From NCBI GenBank assembly GCA_032622095.1, contig CP136062.1, positions 160,330,875 through 160,394,874 of the forward strand: DNA of 64,000 nucleotides. Reading direction: 5' to 3'. Source of the stretch: Siphonodentalium dalli (Eukaryota > Mollusca > Scaphopoda > Gadilida > Siphonodentaliidae). Shown piece by piece: positions 40,501 through 52,500 of this stretch (position 1 is its first letter; every line of letters begins with the position of its first letter). A model generated the notes under the pieces. The model ran no database searches. It was not told the origin of the DNA and was given only the letters and a program-made list of their open reading frames with translations. The position numbers and the translations under genes are program-made.

Positions 40501-43500
40501 ACATTCTTCTAAAAGCGTACCATTCGGTGCCTTCTTTTTATACTTTTTCTTGACTCTAGGGCCGAGGCCTTGTCCTTCTTTCCAGCCCATTTTTCTGAGT
40601 AATTTCACACCAATTGGTAAGCTGTAAATCATAATATACAACATAATTAGGAACTACGTTTATGAAATAACATATCACACAGTTGATGTCGTTATGCTTC
40701 ACTACAAAGTATTACGCCACCCCCTCAAATATACAACACAATATTTGTAAAATGTATTATGTATTAATATGTGTATATTGAAATAAAATATCATATCCTA
40801 TCCTATCCTTAACAGTTCACAGTGTCAAAATAGGTCCCTTTGTATATTAAGCGATGAGTCAAAACATTGCTGTTTTTGGAGAATGCAACCCAAATTTTAA
40901 AGTGTTTATTTAGCATTACCAATGGAAATATATATATATATATATATAAATCAGTTGATTTGAAATGACATATGAAAATGTCCGATGTAAATTAATGATT
41001 TTAGAAATGAAGCAAGTTTCTCCACAACTCACATGGATTCACTGCGTGTATTTGAGAAAACAGAAGCAAATTGTTTTTTTATATATTTTAATATGTTTTA
41101 TTCAGATCAATCATAAGAACATATACACGACATACACAGAGAAAGAAAGTATTGTTACAATTATGAGTAATTCACTGAAACAAAGATATAAATGTATCTC
41201 ACAAGAAACCCGCATTATATCATTAAAATAAAGCCATTACATATTTCCTTATCTCTCACTCGTGACCAATAGGCGCATGCTTCCCGGTATACTTGGTATA
41301 GCGCCAACATAATTAACATGCAGATTAATTCTATTTCGAAAAGCCATGCTTGATACCAACACAAAACAATGCAAAAATTATTGCTTTGTTCATTAAAGTT
41401 AAATTCTTGTCCAACTTCGTTGCACTAATGAAAATATGCAAAAAAAACAAAGAGGCAAATTGGGGGACTCTATTTTTCATAAACGGCAAAGATGCGCAAT
41501 ACTGTCATATACGGTTGTAAAGCGTCTCAGCCAACGTCATGCGTGTATGCATTTTGCATGCTTTTTCAGCTTCTTTTAAAGAGTTTGATTTGCTATGACT
41601 GAGCTCGACTCGTTGTGAATCAAATTTATCAAACTCGTTTCATAAAATCTTATACCCCAACATAACTCATTGGAGATCTCTATATCATTCGGGATTTTTC
41701 AATCTCTTTCATGGGCATTGCTATAAAGGCGCATTTGAAGTAGCAATCGAACAAATGTTCTAGTATTGTCCACCTTTCTTGAAAAAAATTGTATTTTTTG
41801 GAGGCATGTTAATTGTAAGATAAATACATGCGTATACATGTAAGATGTATGTTGTCGATAGCAGCATGCTCCATTCAATATTTAAGCACGATTCAGCGGA
41901 CAATGCTGGAGAATGAAAACTCAAGTTATCAGCTCTCGACCAATGAGAAGGCATGTCTTAGCGATAAATATTCAACTTGAATTACAATGCATCATAAAGT
42001 TTATATTTCATTGGTTTAGTAGGTAAGTCTACTCACACGTCAGGCATCATGATATCTACCATGGCATCAGAGCTGCCGATTGTCTCCCCTGAGGTCAATG
42101 CTGCTACAGCTTCAGCACGACGCCGCTTCCTGTCATCTGATGAGAAGTGACCTGACGTCTCAAAATGTCGAGGTGCAATCCCATGTTCACCCAGGTCCTA
42201 TAACAGAAAGGGGGGGCAAAAAGTTTAGGGTAAATTCAAATCTGCGCTCTTGAGCATTCATGAACAGGGGGATCACCAAGGTGCGATTTAAAGAGGACAA
42301 GCCTTGAAATAATGTGTCTGTCATTTGCAGAATGAGGTCACCAGAGGGTGAAATTAGTGATGCTACCCCGCATAGCGGGCTAGCATAACCAAATTCACCC
42401 TCTGGGGACCTCATTCTGTTACACCTCAGCAGACTGAGGTGCCCAGAGGGTGAATTTGGTGATGTTAGCCCACTATGTGGGGTAGCATCACTAAGTTCAA
42501 CCTCTGGGGACCTCATTCTGCAAATGACAGACACACTATTTCAAGGCTTGAAAGAGGAGCTACATGCCAATCTTGTTTATGTTTAAACTCATTTCACTAG
42601 AACAAACATAAATTAATAATAGATTAACAACTACGAATTCATTTGATTAATAAATAGTTAATCGGATATTATAGACAACAAGGGAGCATGTTCGTATTCA
42701 TTATACATCTATATACATACATACAGCATCACTTCATAAATATATAAAATACTTCTGGAAAGTATCTATAGTATCAATTTAACATGGTTTTTAGTTACTT
42801 TTTCCCTTCTGGGAAGTTTCTATATCCCTTAAATTTGCAGAAGATAAAATGCATAATCGAGGCAATTTCAACATGGGAAATTGAATCTGATCCTAGCTCT
42901 CCCATAGCAGTTGAGGCCTAAACAGATTAAGGTTCCCAGTGGGTGAATTTGGGGATGCTAGCCCACCATGCGGGATAGCATCACTAAATCCACCCTCTGG
43001 GGACCTCACTCTGCAAATGACAGACACACTATTTGCAGGCTTGGATATGCTGAATCAGAGCTTTACCTCATCATCCATGAAGTCCTCGGGTCTCTGTTTC
43101 TGATCGTCATGTTTGGATGATCGTGATGATGTAAAGGTGGATGGTGCCCAACCTACCAATAAACAATTATACATTTTATCACATATAATGTCTCTATAAC
43201 CCTTTCATGACTAAAAGCTGTGTGCTGGTGCATCATTAAAGATCACGTGCCAGTGCATTCTCTTATATAGTTCTCGCATATGTAAGAGAATGAACTGGCT
43301 TACAAAATCATTGTAAATATTGATAGGACAATGTAATCTCTTATATGTGTGAGGCTCCCTATGGAAGATTCACATATATAAGAGAATTCATTGGCACTAA
43401 GTTTTAATCCCGGGAACGGGAATTTCCCGGTTCCCGGGTCCCATACTCATTCCATTTCCCGGGAACATGATTTGTAGGAATCGGGAATGGGATGACTTGT

Positions 43501-46500
43501 TAGCACTTGGTATATCATACATCGGCGACACCAATGGTACATAATTTCGTTTAATTTGTCCATGCATGGCGAACAATGCACAATATATGTTATATATCTC
43601 CAATTCTACATAAAGTGTGAGTAGAATTGACCATGCTATCGTCTAAGGGTTATTGACTTTGGTTTGGCCCATGCACAGCCATGACTTCAAGACACGTGAA
43701 CTCACGAGTCACAACGTAGTGGGAAACAAGACTTTTACAGCGTGTATCAAATTATCAATTGCAGCGATGTTGCATTATGTGGCCCAAGAAGGTAAAATAT
43801 AACATTTTGGAAAATCCATTAGTTAATCTAAATTATCACTATTACGATCCATGTCACCCAAACTAGCCAAATTGCGCACAACCCGTGTTGTACAACTTGT
43901 GCATACAAGCCATACATTTCTCCGGAACGTTCCCGGTTCCCGGTTCTGAAGGGGTTTCATTCCCGGTTCCTGTTTTTTCAATTCCCGGGCATATATTAAA
44001 CTCTAATTGGCACAGGGTTTTTGCAAAATTTCAGGAAGCTCCAGTCATGGAAGGGTTAAAGGCCCACTTAATTTTCAAACCCCCAAGAAAATTTTATATA
44101 AATATTAGGAATATACCAGGTGGCCATATTGAAGGCTAGATTCGATGTTGGGGGGGGGGTGAATTGAGGAGGGGTGAATTGAGGTGGGTCATCATAATGC
44201 ATGTACCAGCCACCAGTGACGCATACCATATACATGTATTGATATGTAACAAGCGATGTATGGGTTTTAATTCCCTATTTCCATATTCTGACTAACTCCC
44301 TTTGAGTTGATCAGATTTCAATGTTTTTGCTCAATGAATTTAAACTACCTGGTAGAATCAAGCCTGAATTTATTATGTCTGAAATTTGCAGAATGAGGTC
44401 CCCAGAGAGTGAATTTAGTGAAACTATCCCGGAAAGTTGGCTAGTATCACCAAATTCACCTTCTGGAAACCTCATTAAATTCAAGCTTGAGTAGCAAAAT
44501 TGTGGTAGAAACAACATTGAAAACTAAAATCAACAAAGAGGTTGCACCTCGGGTGCTGGTATACCCCCACTATGGCACTTTGCCAAATTGAAACATGGGT
44601 GGGACGGAAAACAGAAAAAATGTTTTTTGGCATTCTTTTGAATGCAGTCGTGATGGCGAACCATATCAAATTTCATTCAGATCCGATCTGAGATATATGT
44701 GTGAGGATGGACCAAAAAACCCACATTTCCAGATAAACAAAAAAGTGGTCACCCCAAAGATCAATATGAAGTTCAGTAACGATCTGATGAGGAATGTACT
44801 AATAGCCTGTAGGGTGTGCTGAAGAATTTATTCATACAAAGAGTAAAATCATAGATGGCCACTGGCGGCCATGTTTTTCAATGAAATTTGGGACAAAATT
44901 AATAACTACCACCTAGTGGTGACCCAAAAGATACATATGAAGTTTGGTAATGATCGGATGAGGGATGTGGCCTGTAGAATGCGCTGGAGGATTTAGTCAT
45001 ACAAAGAGTAAAATCATTTATGCATACTACCAGCACTAAATCCTATTTCATAAAACATACATAGTCGATATGCGTTATCGTAATATACATTGAGCTTATT
45101 CAAACTACTTTTCTTGAAATTAGACCATAGATGGCAAAAATACAAAGGAGTGAGCTTAAAGATATATTATGGACTTAAACTTATGAGTGATACTGATAAG
45201 ATAGTACTCAGGCGGTATACCAACCAGACCTGTTTAACCCTTTGAGTGCCAGGTCCAATTTTTGTATCAACCCATATACCCTGTGCCAATGCATTCTCTT
45301 ATATATGCGAGGCGACCATAGATCGCCTCGCATATATAAGAGAATGCATTGGCCTAACATTTTTTTTTTACAATTTTAATAATTTATTCTTATATTCTTT
45401 AACAGACTTATTGTGTAGGTTTAGGGCCGATGAGATCGGCCCCTGGCACTCAAAGGGTTAATGCCTAAAAAATCTGTCAGTGAGATTCTGCCCCTTCAGT
45501 CAGGGAGATTTGGATCTTGTCAGGGAGATTACAAAATTGCAGCTAAAAAGTTACATTTTCACTATTTCTTCCTTTGAAAAATGGTGGGCAGTGATTTTAA
45601 AGTAGTACCAACAGGAGGAATGTAGCATTCTACTAACATTGGCGAAAATCTCCAACAAATCGACCATACCACTCCATAGAAAACAACATCTAAACTATGC
45701 TCAATTGTTAATATGTACTTCTAGATTCGGGATGCAACTATTTGAGATAAACTAATGAAAACGATTTTTAGATCGAGAGTAATTGCATTTTATTAATAGA
45801 TCAGAATAATGGTGTGTGTTGTCAATTTGGATATAATATTTGCAAAAATAATTACATTGAACAAAATTATTCTCCATTTCTATTTTATCACCCTACCGGA
45901 ATGTTTCACATCACTTTGAGTATTTTATTTAGCTCCTCATGTGATAATAATCATTGTGTTTGGAACATAGCATTTTTCTACAAACCTTCTTTCGAGCCAA
46001 CTGTATTGAAGAATCCAGCAGAGAACCCTCCTGTAAAGGCACCATGAAATCGTGGCCGGCCGCTGTTGTCCTTTACACTGACATTCTGAGGTAGTGATTT
46101 TCTCTTAGATTCATCTGTAATGTAGGAAAAATTATGTTATTACTTTGGCCACATTTTTTTATTTTTTTGTTGGATGGCATTCTCTGAAGTCGGCGGAATC
46201 AAAAGACATAGGCAGTACTCAATGTCGTTTGATGTCGCCGACACCAAGGTATATCTCACAAGCTGCTATACATGTGATCTGACATATTTGCGACACTGTG
46301 CATTGGCTGGCAATTGGAATTTTGGAGTTCTGTACCAGTAGGGCCAGTATTTATTCTGCTAGGGATACATCTATGTATTCAAGTTTGCGAACCGGTACAG
46401 TGCCGGACTGTATAGTCAGATTTGAGCTCATGTAGCTAAATCGAGCTACAATTTTAATGTGATTTAAGTCCATTTCCACATTTCAACACATGCATCACCT

Positions 46501-49500
46501 TATAGCGAAGGGAATTGGCTTTTGCTGGACCAACCTAACAAAGAGCTTCACAACTACTCAAAACAGTCCTGATATCTTTTACGTGAAATTTGCTTAATGA
46601 TTTATCCATATGGTTTCATTAAAATTCTTAAGAGAAAATAGTGTTTAATTGACTTTTCAGTTGGAAAATCTTGCTGTGTCAACTTTGCTTCGCCATCTTA
46701 AGATGAAATGAAACAAACATTCTGATTAGCTAACAAAACAGGCTCCCCGAGCTCTATGTGTTTATAAGAACGATTTTTAATTGAATTTCACTGGTTAGAA
46801 CGAATTTTAAGCACAAGTGCTTAATCATATAATCGACAAAATAGAAAACACAGTAAGCTGTGCAAAAATTTATACAGTAGAACTGTAGAATATGACTGAT
46901 TGACTGCTCGGGCTTCCGTATTTCTTCCTCTCCTAATGGGAGTTTATTCAATTTGGAAAAATATTTCTCGTAAATGAATGCCAGCAGTTTATCCAATCGG
47001 ACAAGACATTGTAACCTTGTGTCCTTAACATTCAGAAATATATTCTAGGTAAATTCATATGCAGAAGCGGCATTTTTATGTGGACAATTCGTAAGTTCGA
47101 TAAGAAGTTCAATCAAATTCCTAAAAGTGTTAATCAATCACCTTTGATCGCACCGAGGCTGTTTTAATTAGTTGTACCGAATATGTTTCTGTGAAGCTTG
47201 ACAAGGTGTCTAATTATTAATGAAAGTCAATTCGCATCATGATAATTCGCGGCATGTGTTGAACTGAGGAAATGGCCTGAAATCACATTAAAACTTCAGC
47301 TCGATTTAGCTACGTGAGCTCAAATGAGCTATTTAGCTCATTTGGCACCTGTGCCCGACCTGTCTAAAATCAGTGTTCCCCATTCGGACAATCGATTCCC
47401 AACCAGTTCTCATGAATCATCAAGAACATGTTCTAAGAATCTTGGTAAAGTAAACAATCAAGAACACGGATTTGAATAAACCCATGGAAACGGGCCAGCT
47501 CGTCCCAGGGCCCACTCGGTCCAATCGGCCTGGGCCAGCTCGTCTCGAGCCAGCTCACCCCGGGCTGGCTCGGTCCAAGGGACACAGTATGTATATATTC
47601 GCCGGTATACAACAGAGACGTGGCTGCATGTGACAAATTAATCCATTTGGGGAGGGATGTAAAACCCGTGACTTGCAATTTACAACTTACAGTCATTTCG
47701 GCCCGAACATTTGATAACGAGAGGCCGATCATGATCGGCAGATGTTTAACTCATACCTTGGCGATAACGATTAGCTATTTTAATAAATCCTTACATGAGT
47801 GCAAAAGTTTCAACAATTCACACCTTACTATTAAGGTCACAAGTGGAATCAGACTTATTGGGCACCTTGCTCAAATAAACACAATAGGAGCACGGATGTG
47901 GCATTCAATTTCAACCTATTAGGTCACTCCAACACGGATATGTCTTAGAGTGATAAAGCTAATTAAGCTCAATCCAGTCAGAAAGAAGCACCATAGCAGT
48001 TAAAGACAAAATAGTTAAAGGGGTACTGTACGCCATTTTCAATAAATTCCCGGTGATAACAACGATCTATTATCGATACTATATAGAAATATAAGTAATT
48101 TGAGTCGAAGAAGTATTCTGTAAACGCTCAGGTTAATAGGCTATCTTAAAATTTAATAATTTAAAAGTTAATAATTTAATATAAATTGATTTTATGGCTC
48201 CAGCCATAAAATGGCGTCTCTTAAAATTCGAATTTCCGTGTACAAAACGTAATCAAATTATAATTGAGGGATACTGGATTAGGAAAACAATTCCACACAC
48301 GATCGTTTGAAACATTATGCTTATACGGGGAGAAAACCCAAGCCACTCATTGACTAGTGACGGTACACTAACTTAAATGAGTATATGGGACTACTAAGCA
48401 TATAATATAATGTTTATTTGATTCATTTGGTTGAAAACTTTACAAAAATTACTCGACAACGACAATTTGTATTTTTGCATTCCGGTAAATTTGCCATCCG
48501 TAACACTACTTCGTACTCATCAGACTTTCAAAAAATGGAAAAGTTGTTACCTTATTCTCCGACTCGGGGATTATAGAAACCAACAACAACATCTTGGGTA
48601 CAGTACCCCTTTAAGACATTAAGTAGATAAACATCATAGCAACTCCATTTATTTGCTTATTACATTGGAATGTGAGACATAACATATTATGTTTTGTTTT
48701 ATTATTGTTATTTTTTGTATTATGTTTTGTGTTAGCTGCATATTAAAAATTCATGGGATCATTTAGATGGGAGAAAAGGGTTAATATTTCCTTTTCAAAA
48801 ACCAATCAATACCTGAACAACTATACAAGTGAGGGATGTATAGACCTGGATATAAAATGATTGATAATGATTGGATATAAAATGTTTTAATGCAAAATGT
48901 TCAGATAGCTAGAAGTATAATATGAGATTGGTCAGATTGAAAATATTAGATTCATTACATTGGATAGCATACTGTATGACTATGGAATGGGGTGGGTTAA
49001 TTTTCTTCTCATTGGAAAGATATAATGTATGTAAACAGTGGAAATATAATTAAAGTTATGGTTAATATTCTCAATACCATTCAATGGATACCAAAATCTA
49101 TACAGGTGAAGAATAGTGATCGTGTGAAAAATATTTAGTTATCACATTGTGTCAACAGGATTGGTGGAGGATGTTAATATTTTTAAGCAAATAAACCAAA
49201 TGACACTCACTATGCAGGTTAGGGTGTGTTATCATAAACTATGCCAAGAACTATAAACATAATCAATGGAAATATTTGAGTTATGAAATCGGATAGAATG
49301 GGGTTAATCTTAACCAAACTAATGAACTGATAAACACAAAAAGTCTATAAAAAGCATGTCATTGGATTTAGAAACCCATACAATAAGTCAGTCTCTAATG
49401 TCATGAACCTGTTTCAACAAAGGGGTTAACTTAATATTGCAGAGAAAACAGAACTGGACCAGAGAGTCATCAATCACAGTTTTGACAGATTTTATCAACA

Positions 49501-52500
49501 GACTCTGCTAGCCATGCTATCTATACCAATAATACACTCTCTGTATGATGTGAGAAGTTCTCTTCTAAGCTCACAGTGCAGGCATTAATTACATTATCAG
49601 TTACTTGAATTTTAAATGACCATAACTCTGTTAAAATATACCGGATCAAACTCAAATTCGAACCTGATCTTTATTTCGGGGTGAGGACCATATGTACCAA
49701 ATTTGGTGCTGATCAGATGAAAATATTTAAGTCAACACAGCTTGGATGAATTATATTTAAAAACAAGAGCAGAAATGGTTAACTAAACGATACCAAAAAC
49801 CATACAGATGAAAAACCTAGGTAAGAAATATGAGACATATCAGAAGAAAATTGTTTGACTTAGATGCATCAGATAGCATTTGTGTGCAGGGTTAATTATT
49901 TTCTAAACCGATCAACCAATCGATACCAAAAACTATACAGGTGAGGTGTGTGTCATCATAAACCTACATATCAAATATGAACACAATCAGACAAAAAATA
50001 CTTTGGTTACAGCATCGGATAGCTCATGCCTTTTTGCGGATGCAAAGTGTTAATAATTTCTAAACTGATCAACCGATCGATACCAAAAACTATACAGGTG
50101 AGGAGTGTGTCATCATAAAATATGCACAATTTTTTTTAACACGCACATAAAATTTTAACACGATCCGATAAAAAATATTTGAGTAATCGAATCGGATAGC
50201 AAGTGTCTACGGACAGACGGACAGACAGACGGACGGACGAACGACGGATGGTTGATCTGGATGTCGGCATTATGTGTACCATACATGGTATGGGTACACA
50301 TAAAAACATATTACACATTAACAGGTTCGAAAAGAAAAATTTCAATTGTTTTTTTTTTAAATTTCCAACTGGTGTTGTTGGATATTTTAATTTCATGTCC
50401 CTGATACCTCAGTTTTCATACGATTTAGAAAATGTTCGAAAACAAAACAAAACAAACGTGAAGCAAAATAGATCAATGAATGCGCATTTTGTCGCGCTGG
50501 TCTCACAATCGTTAAAGCATTCATTTTCACAAATGAGTATTCATTAATTCCGTAAGCATGTTAACAATATATGAAGTAACTAAGTATACTAACGCAAGCG
50601 CAAGTGTGAGGCGCACAGTGATTAGCCGACTGGTTACGGTGTAAACAACCCGCTTACATGTATATTGTTTTGATAGGAGTGGGGACAATAATGGCTTCTA
50701 AAGGTTTTCCCAAATTAACCGGGGGATGAGATGAACTCAGAGAAATTAATTCAGAATGTGAAAACAGTACAATATTGTTTATTCATGAATTTCCCGGTTT
50801 CTCGTTCAAACAGACTATAATGTGATTACTGCCTATTATCTGTAAACAAACATGCCTAAAATAATCAAAATGTCAAAATTGATGGAAAAACCCTGAAATA
50901 TATCATAATCTTAGCTTGAGAAATTCATATCCACAAATTTAATTCGTGGGCCCACTCGGCCACAAAAGCTGGGCCTGCTCGTCCTTTAAATAATTATATG
51001 ACTATTCTTCCCTAAATACCACTATTGTTTAATGATCTAATCCAAAGAGTCGGATCATATGGGAGGCCCTTTTCACATTTATTATTTATTTGTGCTTAAG
51101 CGCAAATATCTAACACTCCCTTACTTCCCTCTGATTGTGAATGATTGTGTCCATCTCATAGTAGATTATCATGGGCCCATAGTAGTAGCCCCATAAAGAC
51201 TCGAAAGTTGAAGAAAAAACATATTTCCATATGCATATCAGCATCTCTGCTTCTCGTGTCCCAAGAATTGGTGACTCACTCACAGAGCTCTAGTATATTT
51301 TATTAAAGGGACATCTCCTGCACATATATATACCATTTCCACGGCCATAAATAGGGAATTAGGGGTTATTGGGGGCTTGGTTCCCTCATACACATGTACT
51401 CTTGAGTGCCTAATAAAAGTACAGGGTGGAATAATAGTACAGGTTGGAAAATGTCGCGTAACTGAATAATAGTACAGGGCGGAATAAACTTACAGACTGG
51501 AAATATTAGTACCATACATCCCAACAAAACGCACCATCTGACTGGTTTACTGATGCCATGGGACAGAAATAGTTTTGATGGATAGCCAGGTCTGTGAATC
51601 TACAGTGTGCTGATCACTGTCAACAATCAGAGTTCATTTATCTATGAATAACACAATTTAAGATTGGTGAATTATTTCTTTTGGTTAATTTAATAAATGT
51701 ACAGGATCAATTAACGATCGTACAGGTGGGAATTTTACCTCAATTTTAATAATCGTACATGTATGTTTATTAGGCACTCAAGAGTAGTGTAATTATTGAC
51801 TTGAAATAGGGGAAATAGGACAAATGAATTGCGCTTAAGCGTAAATAAATGTGAAAAGGGCCTCCCATAGGATCACACTGAGTGAGATTTCCTCGGATCA
51901 AATCAGATCACACTCCTACGCAGGGGTGGCGCCAGGATTTCCCCGACGGAGGGGCTATGGTCCCCGACAGGGGGGCTAGACCGGTGACCGAAGGTCATCG
52001 GCGGCTGCCAAAGGCAGCCCCGGGGAGAGAGCGAGAGGGGTGTCCCCTCTCACACGGGGGGTTTGGGGGACCTCCCCCACGAAAACTTTGAAAATACATA
52101 GCCTGAGATCGATTCTGGAGTGTTCTGGTAGATCTACTTTTATAGTTACATTAGACTTCTTATTTATGTGGGCAGTAGCCTATATACGGGCGCCTGTGGC
52201 GCATAAGATACTATGGGTGGCGGGATGGGGTGGTGGGTGGGATATCATTATACTTCTTATTTATGTGGGCAGTAGCCTCTATACGGGCGCCTGTGGCGCA
52301 TAAGATACTATGGGTGGCGGGATGGGGTGGTGGGTGGGATATCATTAGACTTCTATTTATGTGGGTAGTAGCCTATATACGGGCGCCTGTGGCGCATAAG
52401 ATACTATCTCCCCGACGAATTTGGCAAATATCCCCGACGGGGGGGCTGACCATCCCCGACGGGGGGGCTGTAGCCCCCCCTGACCCCCCCTTGGCGCCAC

